Below, piece after piece: positions 19,729 to 31,840 of a stretch of DNA of 64,000 bases (positions are counted from its first letter, which is position 1; each line of letters begins with the position of its first letter). The stretch comes from Sinohyriopsis cumingii (lineage: Eukaryota > Mollusca > Bivalvia > Unionida > Unionidae): assembly GCA_028554795.2 (NCBI GenBank), contig CM068830.1, positions 108,327,214 through 108,391,213 on the forward strand. The letters are read 5' to 3'. The position numbers and the translations under genes were made by a program. A model generated the notes under the pieces. That model saw only the letters and a program-made list of their open reading frames with translations, ran no database searches and was not told where the DNA came from.

Positions 19729-20706
19729 TCTAACATGTAGATTTGACCTACTGGCAATACGACAGTGTTAACAGAAAACATGTTTATCACATTATCGCTG
19801 AAAAGTACTGTCTGAAATAACCGATGCAGCACGCATGCCAAAAGAGGTCAAGTTATATCCCTTCTGTCATTCGTGTCTGCTTTTTTCTCTAACTAGTGTT
19901 TGCTTTTCTACCTAATTACTATGACGCAATATAAACCGCATCCTTTTCGAATATAACCTTGTTTATGGCGACACGAGTGATGGAGATTGTTACATACCCG
20001 ACAGAAAGGTAATTGTTAAAGGTTATCGTTGTGCAAGAAATCGCGATTGAGACATATCGAGGGCAGAACATTCGATAATTGACTAGTCTGATTGTTTTGT
20101 GACTTAAATGATTTGAATATCTATAGTTCGTGATGTCCATCTTCATTGGATCTACCTCCGATCCAAATCTGATCCGGTAATTGTTAAATACAAAGCGGTT
20201 GCGATATTTTATCACCATTAATGTCTACTCCTGTTCGATGTAATGTATGTCTTGTGATATATACACACAAATACTCCGTCTTGATCACAGTGATTTTAGT
20301 TCCTTATGTGTGTCTGCTCGCTACTCTATGGTTTTTTTTTGCCTTGTTTTTGCCCTTTAGTAAAGTCATATTGTTATAGATCTAGACTGCGGAAGCCGAA
20401 TGTCACATTAACTGTGAATCTCGACGCCTGTGAGCTGATGTTGATGCCCTTATGATTTCAACAAACATGGACGCAAATAAAACTGAATAACGGACGGATC
20501 ACTTCTGTCATTATATGCTGTTCAACTCCGCCACAGCAGTTGAAGGAGCTACCAGTGTTCTGTTATCACGATTCCCATGGATGGTAAAGAGGTAAAATAT
20601 TATACCCGCAAAGATGATAAAACCCACCAACGTTCTGAAAATTGTATAGCTAGTCGAGCGGCATCTAAACTAGGCATATAATGTAGCTACATTTAGTATT
20701 AATTAA

Positions 20707-20980
20707 TCACAAAGGCGATAGATCACGCCAGTATATTATCCAGCGATGGTCTTTTGTCAAAGATACATATTGAAAGTTCTGAATGCTGCCACCACGGTAT
20801 AGTTTCCAATAAAGGATACTGCGCGACTCTGTAGGATTTGCTATCCACAGGAATGCATTGTAGCGTGGCTCTGTTTTCTCAACAAGAATATTTCCAGTTT
20901 TGTTTACCCGATCAACGTGGATATCAAGCTGAGGGTCGTTGATGCCTATTATGCGTATTACATGCCGTATATACACCCAG
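20707..20980 (-). CDS. Putative last exon of an antisense gene nested in the intron
   Basis: The minus strand encodes about 91 residues (WVYIRHVIRIIGINDPQLDI ... ending HRWIIYWRDLSPL) before TGA. A 3' splice site GAAG|CTGGG at 20980 in phase 2 fits the phase-2 donor of the exon at 21156-21329, leaving a 175-bp intron. Composition is protein-like (many Trp, Tyr and Arg, balanced charge). It contains an NKTG glycosylation sequon. No family is recognised. It could be a host gene or a pseudogene. Confidence 0.35.
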
Positions 20981-21155
20981 CTTCGTAAAACTTGAGTAAT
21001 TTTAAGCCAGTGATAGAGATAGCAAGTTTATATATAACTGATAGCTTTGATTAGTGTGTATGATGCACACACGTACGGTCACCACATTCTAGTTTTAAGA
21101 GATTACAAGAATGAAAGGATGCATTGCTTTTTCATGTGTATTCATGATGTTATAC

Positions 21156-21329
21156 CCATCTGAAAGACATCCTGTTCCGCCAAGGTCGTTGGGGTCCAGT
21201 TTCCAATGAATCACTTGTAACCAAGAGCAGACAAAATTATTTAATATGCTGGGCTGCACAAAGCCATTCGGATCGCTACACAATAACCAGAATATGTTCG
21301 CATCAACGTTTCCACAGTCACCGGGCAAA
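21156..21329 (-). CDS. Putative internal exon of the nested antisense gene
   Basis: Follows a good acceptor, AATCATCTAG, and ends GATGG|GTATAAC. It encodes LPGDCGNVDANIFWLLCSDP ... GGTGCLSDG, with four cysteines, so a secreted or extracellular protein is possible. The LLCSDPNG stretch faintly recalls the end of ADP-ribosyl cyclases, but the rest does not fit. Product unknown. Confidence 0.35.
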
Positions 21330-21493
21330 CTAGATGATTAGTGAATGCACCAGTATTTGTATTTGTGAGATATATAATTAATCAATGGTATTCACAAAGG
21401 ATTTTCGCCTAATATTGTTAAATAGCGTGATGTGGATAGAGCAGCTATCCTCAATTGTATTATCAGTCCTGAATTGTAGCACCAATCAGCGTT

Positions 21494-21748
21494 TTATTGC
21501 AGGCAAAATCTACCGACATAATCAACAAGATTGCACTCCCTGGTACTAGATCTACAAATAGAAAGGTCAAGCGGCACATAATACTGTACGATGTTGGCAC
21601 AGTCAGATGATGGTGTTTGTCTGATGTGCAACAACGGGATGTTGAGCCACTGTTGTTTACCCAACTCTGACAAATATCTTATATAAGTCCATGTAAGGTT
21701 TCTACACAAGTACATACGACGAGCAGCATCAAAGTTGAAAAGATTCAA
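21494..21748 (-). CDS. Possible upstream exon of the nested antisense gene
   Basis: An 84-codon minus-strand frame (MNLFNFDAARRMYLCRNLTW ... CNLVDYVGRFCLQ) with five cysteines and an NLT sequon. It lies 165 bp upstream of the next candidate exon. A strong donor matching the phase of that exon was not found, so the join is unproven. Confidence 0.25.
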   Translation of the reverse strand: MNLFNFDAARRMYLCRNLTWTYIRYLSELGKQQWLNIPLLHIRQTPSSDCANIVQYYVPLDLSICRSSTRECNLVDYVGRFCLQ

Positions 21749-22101
21749 TTAGATAGGATAAAAACAAACTTAAAACAGGAGGATGACTACTTGTCAAAGT
21801 GCAACGAGCAGGTGTCAGTACAAGGTTATGAACACCAGGAGTGCAAACATATATGGAGAGAATATAAAACTAAACTATAGCCAAAGAAGCATTAAGTAGT
21901 TGGATTTGACCCGCCTTCACTCGTCCGTGCACAAAGAAACAGAAGATAATGTCAAAACGAAGCCTCTAACTAACACATATAATTTCTCTTACTGGGTTAG
22001 ATAATTTTGTTACTTTGTCTTTGTTTCTTCAAAATTTTGTTTACCCACCGTGACACTCATTTGTGGTCGCACCCTCTCTTCTGCTATAAATGTGTAAGTA
22101 A

Positions 22102-22757
22102 TTAAATCATTATTATATCAATCTCTCGACCAAATACTGTATCAAGACCTACACGATATCGCGATCGAGGGTCATGTAAATTTATTGTTATAAATCCGTG
22201 TGGAGCAGATTGTGCTTTTGAAAAGATGTTTTTGAACTTAATCATGTCCATATCCCCACTACACCAAGTCTTATGAATATTTCGCAGAGTATGTGTATCA
22301 ACTCCATTAAACACAACTAAAATATTGCAGTTATTTCTGATCTCTTCTGGTGTTTGTGTATGTAGCTGAGTAACATAAATCATGTCTGTGTTTTTGTGTC
22401 TGCATCGAGAAAATATTCTTGCTGGATTTGATTGTTTATCCAGCATTACGTCTCATATACTACTGAATTATAAATAAATCCGTCAAGGTCATCTACTAAT
22501 GGGGCTTCATCAGTATCGGTGATAAAATTAATATCATTACCATCTTCATCCAAAAAAAATTGAATTTTCATTAAAATCTTTAAGTATCTCGTAACATCTT
22601 CGATCATCAGCTGACGAAGCTACTGAATACATTAGGTAATAATTGCGTCTTACCAGACCCAGATGGACCTATGATAATTGCTCTGATAGAATTTAGTAGC
22701 TGGATGATGTTTTACTGGCTCGTGCTTTCGTGTCGCTGAGAAATCAATGACATCCAT
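22102..22757 (-). pseudogene. Polinton packaging ATPase (FtsK/HerA, A32-like) relic
   Basis: Starts with ATG at 22757 (MDVIDFSATRKHEPVKHHPA). A Walker A motif, GPSGSGKT, follows SIRAIII at about 22640-22690, and the C-terminal part shows NPARIFSRCRHKNTDMIYVT, the arginine-finger/sensor-like segment conserved in A32-type ATPases. In the virus life cycle this enzyme pumps DNA into capsids. The ATG lies about 20 bp from the start of the divergent zinc-ribbon gene. Fossil, broken. Confidence 0.85.
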
Positions 22758-22779
22758 GTTATACAAATATAATAAATAA

Positions 22780-23230
22780 TTGGATTTGTATTGTATTCGA
22801 TGCAAAGCATCCACTCCCACAAGTGGATTAATAACAATAATAACAAAAAATAAAAGATATACACTTACTGGTAAGTGTGTGAAATGTGGTACAAATAAAT
22901 ATAAATTGATTTCGTCTGGTATGAAAACAGGTGGTGATATCGATACTTCATTAGGAAAATTACCACTAACTCCATGTGCTAAATACCCAGGAGAAAAGAA
23001 CCAGACCTGACATCCGACTTGATCCCAAAATCATGCAACTGATCAAGCATGTCACGTTCATGTGGTAGCTTATAGAAGCAAAGATTTACAACAACGATAT
23101 ATTGGAGATGTGTCGTTGACGTTGCAAATAGATATAAGGAAGTAGATCCATTATAAATTAAAACAGCAGCTGAAGGTGCATGTGATTTTGAACGAATTTA
23201 TCAACGAGGACCCTTGCAATGACCATAGTA
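22780..23230 (+). pseudogene. Zinc-ribbon / phospholipase A2-like gene relic
   Basis: The N-terminal part MDLYCIRCKAS...GKCVKCGTNKYKLIS is a CxxC...CxxC zinc ribbon like DUF5679-type proteins of large and mid-size DNA viruses. Further on, HVHVVAYRSKDLQQR resembles the HDxxY active-site helix of parvovirus-type PLA2 domains, which Polintons and adintoviruses often carry in a protein starting with such a ribbon. In viruses that PLA2 helps the particle leave the endosome. Fossil, broken. Confidence 0.65.
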
Positions 23231-23860
23231 GCTACGATTTGATCCTGGGAAGGAATTTATTGGTGCAGTATCATCTCTGATGAAAAAACCCTAACGTCAA
23301 ACCCTGGTGAACCTGGTGAGCTTGTAGGTAGTAAACAAAGAGCGACTGATCCTATTTGGAATGTGACGTCACATAATTTCGAGTTTGGTAAGTTCTGCGG
23401 GTAAATATACAATCTACAGATTAGATTCAACCGCTCCTCAAAGGGGATTTGTACGCGATCAGTTAGAAGTAATTCCTGATGACACACAATTACCACTACA
23501 TTAGCTTTTGTAAACTGGTACTTCAACCTTGATTACATTCAAGAAAGGTCAGCATAACATTTTCGCATGCTTTACCAAACCTACTATTAATTCAATCTAA
23601 GTTAAATTGTCTTGGATAATTATTTGAATACTGTCACAAAAGTTCTGTGTTACAGCTCTCACAAAGATTATTTTGTTGCTTCAGTGTCATGATAAATTCA
23701 ACATCGAGATCAAAGTCGTGATTAATTTTTTGTCACACTGTTTTTAACTAATTGTTTTCTTACGATATCATCGTTAGTTTCCTGAATTTAATTATTATTT
23801 TCTGTGAACTCTGTTATAACACTCCGCAACTGAGATATTCTTCTGACTCGAAACACTGCA
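23231..23860. other. Unassigned stretch within the Polinton
   Basis: Short frames on both strands and no recognised domain. A minus-strand stretch (23257-23526) is open for 89 codons but matches nothing I know. Confidence 0.5.
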
Positions 23861-24787
23861 AGATAAACTAGGTTTGACCATTCGGTACGATCATCAACGA
23901 TCCAAACATTTGTATCAGATATGGTTAATCATTTGATGAATGAATTGCCATTGCATATCCTAGCGTCCACGGAGCTTAGTCCATAGTAAATGCACTCTCA
24001 ACAACACTGACAGGAACTATAACAATATCATTTAATACAAGATTTTGTTTCTCTGACGACCCTGGTATATCAACGTGATATCCTGTCGTCGCGTATCCAC
24101 TGGTCGATAACACAATGGTACAGGTAAATTTGAAAATATTTCTTTATGTCACATAAATAATTCCTGTTGAAGTGTATCATGAACTATCTCTATACTTGCC
24201 ACTATCAAATAATTTGGTGTCATAAATTCCACAAACTTTTTATAGGAGTTTCTTAAATTATTTCACGCATTATGTCACCTTGAATTTTATTCCGTTGTAG
24301 TCTGACTAATTTCTTAAACTCTTTTAATTCTGGATCAATTGATCAAGTGCTCTATGATCATCAGTTATTTCTTCATAATAATCCACACGTTTATTTAGCC
24401 ATTGATGTGGGGAAAATCAAACAAAAGGTGGTGGTTGACCATGATCGCCACACATTATTACAATAGTATTTTTGGTCAATAACTAATCAATAAATATTTT
24501 TAATATTTCTATTGAAACGATGCATATTTCATCCCAATCAATAATGCTTTAGAATATATTTCTAGCCCATTCTTTCATCAGTCCATTTATCTCCCTTCCA
24601 TTGAAAGTATTTGTGATAAGTGCATGATTTAATATTTCTTTCTTTCAATTCTCTTGCGACTCTGTGTTTATGTGTTAATACAACTATATCAAGTTTCCAA
24701 AATAATTCAGTCACAAGAGTTGTTTTACCAGAACTGCAGGTCTTAATCCCACGATGTATAAGTGCATTTATGTATTACTGTAGTTGT

Positions 24788-24790
<3 letters not shown>
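23860..24790 (-). pseudogene. SF1-helicase-like C-terminal part of the Polinton polymerase gene
   Basis: Minus-strand blocks in order: a P-loop-like SSGKTTLVTELFWKLDIVVL, SCTYHKYFQWKGDKWTDERM, a Walker-B/motif-II-like WDEICIVSIEILKIF, motif III MCGDHGQPPPF, DDHRALDQLI, PVPLCYRPVDTRRQD, and near the end LGYAMAIHSS (the helicase GYAxTxHxxQG region). Such Pif1/RecD-type helicase segments occur downstream of PolB in some Polintons. A TG microsatellite (24784-24854) lies at its upstream edge. Fossil, broken. Confidence 0.65.
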
Positions 24791-24829
<39 letters not shown>

Positions 24830-24854
24830 CTGAGTGTCTCTGTGTGTGTGTGTG
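24784..24854. repeat. TG microsatellite
   Basis: Two TG runs separated by GTATGTCTGAGTGTCTC. Confidence 0.95.
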
Positions 24855-25049
24855 ATTTGGATTTTTAACGTAGCTTTAACAATTTTTCAGTCAATTTCTG
24901 CAGTGTGGCAGTTTATAGTGATGCCTTGCATAGGGGCATCATAATGTAGTTGCAGTTATGTAGATGTTCCAGCAATCCTGTAGTTTATACCGATATAAAA
25001 TAACTTTGTGGCGACTCTGACAGGAAACTATGTTTATCATCGATGATAT

Positions 25050-26960
25050 ATTTATCGAAACATACGCGAGCATTGAAGAGCTTAGATGAGCAAACTGCGA
25101 TTAATCACCATCAATATAATTCACAGTTGTACCTAATTTAGTTCCGTCTGATAAATTAACATTACTTCAACTTATGAATTCGTTGTATCGGTAATTTTAA
25201 AATCATCTATAATTAATATTGTACAATGTCGTTTTTGATCATATGATCTTCCTTCGGTTAATCCTCCGATTATTTTTCTGTCACGTTTACTGCGATTTTA
25301 TTCTCAAGATCAGTCATATCAGGATTTTCATCATCAGAATATTTCATTTGCTGCGGTAACAAAACTGGTTTTTGAGAACTATATGATATGATTACATCAC
25401 TTACAACCAAATATATCAGTATTTGTACATCGAGCATATATCGTAATAATATTGTTGGTGCCCATATTTGTTCCGAAAAATGTTTTCCAAACCAGACATA
25501 ACAAATCGGATGAAGATCTTCAGCAAATTTAAATGACTTGGTACAAGCAAAGCCAGTCAGGTCAAAATCTGGTAATGGTCCATTTATCGATACTCTGAAC
25601 ATCTCGTGTGTTGGATGTCCAAATCGTACAAATACGTAGAACACTACTCTTCCAAGAAAACTTCCGGGGTAACATGCAACCATATCAACCGAGATAGCAT
25701 CCTTATAATCGTATATGGTATTCCTTAATCCACCGTGTCCGTATTCGACGCAACTCGATATTATATCATTGAGAAGATCAAACCCAGTTGGTTTACATGA
25801 ATTGTTCTCTCGAGCAAAATGAGCAGCGACTGATGGAATCGTAAAACTATTACTGAGTAACTTTTCATGTATGACATTATAATGTGTGTATTTTTGACGC
25901 AATATCTTTTATTGCTCCGTGGAATGGTTATGTGCGATAAATATCTTCATTAGGTCGTACAAACTGATAATAGTTTACATTATCGGAACTCTATCATAAC
26001 CATACTGATACAGGATCATTCTGACTTATTTCGTTAATAAAATCAATTATATCTACTTGATAAAATTTACAAACTCGATTTAGTGAAAATATTGTTACTG
26101 CAGTAATCCACGCATGTGCATTATGATCAATGATTTCAATCAAAACTCCTTTGAATTTATATTCGATTACAAAAAAAATTTCTCCGGATACAGTCTTTAC
26201 CATTATTGGTAATTTTTATTTCTTTCCTGGCTCAGCGAAGTCTTTGTTAGACGCTCCGGTATATTTTACAATTTCTGTCCAATCATTTATTATTTTACGT
26301 CTTTTATCTGTTAAACCAATTCCACGAGTCGAAATTGTCAAATATTCCGTTACTCTTTTGGCTACACAATTTAGCCTTGACAATTTCATCGGTTTTAGGT
26401 CATGAACGCTTGGTTTATCATTCAGCGGATATAGTGTATAAATAACCACTGTTACAGGATATGCTCTTTCATAATACAGTTTGTCAATACCAGTCAGCAT
26501 TCCTCGTTTGGAATTTTTACCTAATACGTCGACTTTTTCATTATGAGCAACAGAGTGACGTTTGTCACTGATAATCCAACTATCGTCTACTTCCTTAATA
26601 AACTTTTTGCTGAAAAAAGGTCATGTGATCGATCATGTTGATTCACATCAGAACAATAGTTCCTTGGATAATTTACGAGTTTTCTGACAAAGTCAAAATT
26701 GTAAATCTGGTAAGACTGGCTGTACTAATAAGAGCGACAGATCACTTGTGTCCGTAAATGAAGGAACTGGCGAAGAAATAATATTTCAATCAATGAACAC
26801 ATCTTGCAAATATTTTGATAGTTGCATGCCATCGGTTCAACGTATCGCAGATAATATATCGAAATCATCTTGTTCGAAGAAAGATACACAAAAAATAACT
26901 TTTCATTATTCATGAAGGGAGATAATTCTATCAAACTAAGTCCTCTCCGATAGAGTAATT
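25050..26960 (-). pseudogene. Polinton protein-primed DNA polymerase B relic
   Basis: The longest open stretch (25270-25902, 210 codons) holds a motif-A-like ISVDMVACYPGSF (family DxxSLYPS), preceded by HGGLRNTIYDYKD and by FARENNSCKPTGFDLLNDII. Upstream minus-strand pieces at 25994-26203, 26216-26500 and 26725-26934 fit the exonuclease/N-terminal part by position and basic composition. Protein-primed PolB copies the element from its ends with a terminal protein. Fossil with several breaks. Confidence 0.75.
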
Positions 26961-27850
26961 AAGTAATTTTCTCGCTTGTTACTTCGTAATTGACCGAATT
27001 TCTTTGTCATCGTAACTAATTATATACCACTAGTCAGTAACTTAACCATCTGTGTGATAATTAGAATCAGTGAAGTAATATAATTTTATAATAGTTCAAA
27101 TTAGTGAATGGACATTTACATCTTAATTTCATTTCTCTTGACAAAGACAATCGCCCGCTTTGTAATTCGATAGTTATTTTTAGATCTCTGTTATACAGAA
27201 ATAAAGGTATTTTAAAAATGACTTAGTCAAATGCAAAAATATATACAACATATGATTATTTCAATATGATGTCTTCTGGAAAATCGAAAATGAATTAATG
27301 CTGTTTGTTATTTGTAGGAAACCTGCATAGGTATCTTTATAATAATTTCTAAACAAATATATTTAAGATATGTCCTCAGCGCAGTACTAGCTTGATGGAT
27401 TCTTGTACTCGAGGTCCAGAGTTGAAAACCCGAGGCTGACAACTTTCGACGGTGGCGGTATTTCACGATTTTTCATTAAAAAATGTGCTCAACCCCAATC
27501 TCGAATTTCAACAGAAAAAACACCCTCCCACTATGTCACCATAATGTAATAATACATGACAATAATATAATGTACGATGTCACCACGTGGTGGGTGCATT
27601 TTTTGCGTTCTCCCGGGGTTGATATTGGGTGTGTGTGCAGAAATCTGTTGAACGTAGAGAAGGCCCCTTTACATATATTGTGCAGTTCTTAGAATTAAGA
27701 TTATAATTGTATTTAGACTGTATATACGCAGCAAATATGCTGCTGTAATTGAGATTATGTGTTGTGCCGTCCTTAGAATTAAGATTGTATACAAGAATAA
27801 TATATAATAATAGAATACAATAATATAATGCACATAAAAATATGTATATC
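26960..27850. other. No gene recognised
   Basis: AT-rich DNA, probably decayed Polinton interior. The phrase CTTAGAATTAAGATT occurs at about 27690 and again at about 27773, as part of a partial direct repeat (TGTGCAGTTCTTAGAATT and TGTGCCGTCCTTAGAATT). Confidence 0.5.
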
Positions 27851-27857
27851 TATATCC

Positions 27858-27927
<70 letters not shown>

Positions 27928-27980
27928 CTCAGTCTCTCTCTCTATCTCTCTCTCTCTCTTTGCTCTCTCTCTCTCTCTCT
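27851..27980. repeat. TATC microsatellite followed by a TC-rich run
   Basis: About 18 TATC units, then CTCTCT-rich DNA. Confidence 0.97.
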
Positions 27981-27997
27981 ATCATTCCTAACTAGAA

Positions 27998-28266
27998 ATT
28001 TCGAAGATAGATATACACTACCAGCAGAGTACAGATTTATTAAATTCATCCAGAAGTCTCTGTTTCAATCCTTGGCTACAGTTAAAGATACAGATGTTAC
28101 AAAATTCATATCTCTTTCCCGCGCGATTAAAAAAATTAGATCACCACGAGTTGACAAAAACGCAGCATAACATATTATTAACACGCGCGTGAGGCAATTT
28201 AAAAGGTTTTTAACCGATCGTGAAAATGAAAGTGATTGTGAAAGTGAAAGTACTGTCAGTGACTAG
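27998..28266 (+). pseudogene. Unknown plus-strand coding relic with an acidic tail
   Basis: Reads FEDRYTLPAEYRFIKFIQKS, then DTDVTKFISLSRAIKKIRSP and RQFKRFLTDRENESDCESES before a stop. Order and composition (folded, basic, then an acidic Ser/Glu end) look like a real protein's C-terminal part. Family unknown. It lies between the polymerase and virion genes, on the strand opposite to them. Confidence 0.4.
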
Positions 28267-28699
28267 TAAGAAAATGACTAAGTGGATTGTGAAAGTGAAA
28301 GTTGGTACAAGGAAAGAAATGGTAACTCGGATCCCTTTCGTGGTAGTAATTCTGTTATTATGTAAGTTGTTCTCTGTTTTTGATGAGATTTGTAATTATT
28401 TCGAGTACTATTACGCCTTCAAATTATGTAATTTGACTGATTTTCCTTATTTTATGCACTGTTTACCGAGAATCAATAACAAACAAATTCTGATACAATC
28501 TCACGAACGTGAAAACCTAAGATCTTACATATAAATTAATAATAAGAATTTCTCGCCTTAAATCAATAATGTGCCCAGTCTGGTCAGTAAGTCGGAAATG
28601 TATTCTTGATAATAACGGATTATAACAATGTAGATAAACCTAATTAATGGGTTCTTGTACAATCAAATATCCAGGAGGTACTTGAGGCGTAAATGTTTA

Positions 28700-30010
28700 A
28701 AGAATATATGCTTGCTGAGCCTCACTAGATTTTTCTATAGCTATTTGATAGCTGCTATCAATTGCATCACATACGAGACTACCTGAGATTGTTGATGCTA
28801 TGGTTTCAATTCTTGGTTAAATATGACGGCCTACACCATATGGATCATTGCTATGATTAAATATCGTTGCTCGTAGCACTCATTTTATTATGTTTAAATA
28901 TCGTTGCTCTTGGCACTCGTTTTCTCCATGAATCAACAATTTTTCGAAAGTTTGCATTGATAAGATCTTTGATTGATTTTTTTAGTTCCACGGTTCTAAA
29001 TAATGGTATTAGAAATGTTGGTAATTTTGCTACAGGTATTTTATAATGATCGAGAAATAAGTTTTTAGTCTCTATTCAGTTACTACATTCCGCTTTTGTA
29101 TCCTGATACGAATTCGTTTGTTATTACTTTTCCAAGTAGAACCCAATGGGTAAACTCAAGATCGGATATAGCCTGGTTTAAGTGTTGTATTGTTTCAATG
29201 ATCCGTTGTTTTACATCTTTATTATAGTATTGTGTGATATTGGAAAATACATTTCGTAAATTATCAATTAGGTGTGTGTATTCAGGCTTAAAGACGGCAG
29301 GAAATGCTTTGATAACTTGTTTATTGATATATGAAATATAAGTTCTATCAACTCTTCTAGACATTGACGTTAATAATTCAGCAGGTTTTGTTCCATCATA
29401 ATTAGTATAGCTACGCACTCCAATAGAATAGAAAGGATTTGAATTTGGTTTTCCTATATTGCGCCATGGATATCATTTTGGATATTCTGGAGTTGTTGTA
29501 AATATTTTTTAATCTGTGAGAAATTCGTTTAACCTTGTGGTCCTTTATACTCTAGTGCTATTTCAGGACAGCCTAATGCAGATTTGATCGACGATTGATA
29601 AATATCTACTACATAGTCTTGCGAATGTATTTCTGTCGCAGCTGATAAAGTTGATTCCTGAACAGTAATAGCTATTTTTGATTCTATTTCGATTATGGAC
29701 TTAATTCTGCGCTGGAATTCATCGTCGATTTGTTCAATTTGATAATTACCTATGGGAATTCTGACACCTTGCTAACCTGGAGCTCCTTCATCTTTATTTT
29801 TATATGAAAATACTAGCGAATTAATTGATGGCAATCCACCAAACGATTATGATCTGATTCGGGCCAGATGTAATATACTCGTAGTTGTGCTAGCACTATT
29901 TGGTTCGCAGGAATTACCATTGGAAATTTAATGCTAAATTCAGGACTATTTGAACTTACAGTTATCATCGTTGTTTTTGACAGATTTGTAATAATTCATT
30001 CGGACTTGAC
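28700..30010 (-). pseudogene. Polinton minor virion protein relic (penton/fibre-like position)
   Basis: The segment starts near MITVSSNSPEFSIKF at about 29970. It continues with INSLVFSYKNKDEGAPG, IPIGNYQIEQIDDEFQRRIK and, at 29083-29418, RSYTNYDGTKPAELLTSMSR followed by a helical stretch. The IPxGxYxIEdi pattern is one I associate with trimeric or minor capsid proteins of Polinton-like elements. The exact role is uncertain. Fossil, broken. Confidence 0.45.
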
Positions 30011-31450
30011 ATTTTTTTAAAAATTATTATTATTATTATTTTTATCTAAATTCTGTTTTTCAAAATCATGCGTGGATTCTATCTTAGTCATTGCTTCTTG
30101 GTAAATTTGAATCATCTGCATGAACTCAAAATCTGATATTCTTCCATCACTAAGACTTGATATTAGCGATGATAATTCGGAATAAGATAACTTCGCTGTG
30201 TGTAATTTTATTAGATGAGCATGCAATTTCGCATTTGAGCATGTACATATTTTTTGCAATAATATTAAGGCCAACAGTTGTTGTAGCAGAAATACAAATT
30301 GTTACAACTGTTGGTGCCTTCGCTAGCGATGGTGTATTGTTGATAATACGCACGTTCCAGCAATAACAATAGACTCCGAAGACAAAAATTATGTCAACAA
30401 TAACTACACGTCTGTGATAGGTTTTTTACTTTTATTGTAGACTCGTTAACGGTATTTTTTAGGTTTATTTTGCCATTCACGTGATTATCTCTAAAACGAT
30501 GAATGTTGATCGGAATGTTCGTTATATTTTAAGTAGGTGGGAATTTAGCTACCAATTCAAGACACCAATAATAAATCAAGCCGAGTTGTTTTTTCTTCTG
30601 GTCCACAGTAAATATTTCCTCGTCGTTTTGCTCCAACATCACTAACATAGATCCATATCATCCAGTTAGTGGATAACGCCGTGAAATTGTGTTAGATATC
30701 GTAAATATTGTAAGTACAAATAATGAGAGCCTGTATATTCCGGTAACCTCAACGCAATATTTCATAGATTTATTCATTGGTGACCATAATGCTTGTCCAG
30801 ACGATACTGTATATACTACACTGTTGATTCTTTATATGTCAGATGGTTTAATAATTATGGCTGGTGGACTTCCCAAAAAATCATTAATGGATCTATTTAT
30901 GGTTCATAGAAAACTCATAAACAATGGTATATGATTTGACTAATCAGTTCTAAATGAAGTCATTTTATTATTAACCGAAACTAACGAGTTCATCATTGGT
31001 AGGATGTATTTCTTTACAGCGTCATTCTTTTATTCTGGGTCTTCATGATCAGTAATTTTTTTATTAGACATATTGAGAAAACTAGTCATTATATCACCGG
31101 ATTTTTGTACTCGACCACGAATATCATCTAATATTGTTGACATAATAACACCGGGTTTATGTTTTCCATTATTACAAACACAGCTACGCTATTTTATAAT
31201 AGCTTCCAATGAAATATTGCTGAATTTTAATTTTTCTTGCTTTTCTTGAAGAAAAAAACAAAACAATTTCGTTTGAATCTACATTTGCAAGATTTAATAA
31301 GATTAATATTTCATCACAAATATGTTTACTTACATTTTGATGAGTTATTCCGTCGGTGGGTTTTGTTTTTGTTTAGGGGAAGATCTTCCGTAAATATCAA
31401 CCATTATACTTTAAGATCTGTTTAAAAAGACGCGTATACTTATATAATCG
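30010..31450. pseudogene. Unassigned Polinton coding relics
   Basis: Mostly minus-strand frames, such as 30017-30274 (SYSELSSLISSLSDGRISDF, a helical segment), and a plus-strand frame at 30689-30934 (81 codons). No domain is recognised. They could be remains of virion or protease genes. Confidence 0.3.
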
Positions 31451-31696
31451 TTCATGACTTTATGAGGTGGTAATGTCTAACAGAAGAGAAACCGAGTGGG
31501 TTTTGGATTAAATGAACAACGCAAACACAATGTTATGGGGCGATGGAAATTTATAAAATGAATAAAAATGTACATTTACTATACCTATAATGATTCTCTC
31601 ACGCTCTCAACATACGTTTGATCCAATCACTCTACACAAACATTCACAAATTGAAAAACGAAAATATGATTCATGTAATCTTTACGTATGGAAAGT

Positions 31697-31840
31697 GAGA
31701 TTCAAATAATCTCAAGGAATTTAAATATGTTTCAAATAATATTATGCGATGCAAGTGAGATTCATAATCTCCTATATTATGCAACGTAAGTGAGATTTCA
31801 CATAATCTCATCTAATATAAATAAGATTCTAAATAATCTC
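31697..31840. repeat. Four short GAGATT...AATCTC inverted repeats
   Basis: GAGATT-N5-AATCTC at 31697-31713, GAGATT-N3-AATCTC at 31757-31771, GAGATT-N6-AATCTC at 31792-31809 and a weaker AGATT-N6-AATCT at about 31824-31839. Most are preceded by a G/A-rich AAGT. The surrounding DNA is non-coding. Confidence 0.8.

Larger units (their letters stand above)
16575..20700. other. Start of the 23.8-kb intron
   Basis: No gene is recognised. It holds an ATT run near 16830, an (AT)n run at 17972-18045 and a 27-bp x 3 repeat at 19648-19728. Confidence 0.7.

Noticed and set aside
21095-21328. ADP-ribosyl cyclase (CD38-like) C-terminus
   Set aside because: Only the LLCSDPN stretch is similar; the downstream sequence and cysteine spacing do not fit.
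27851-27980. CRISPR-like array
   Set aside because: It is a TATC microsatellite; no spacers, and the genome is animal.
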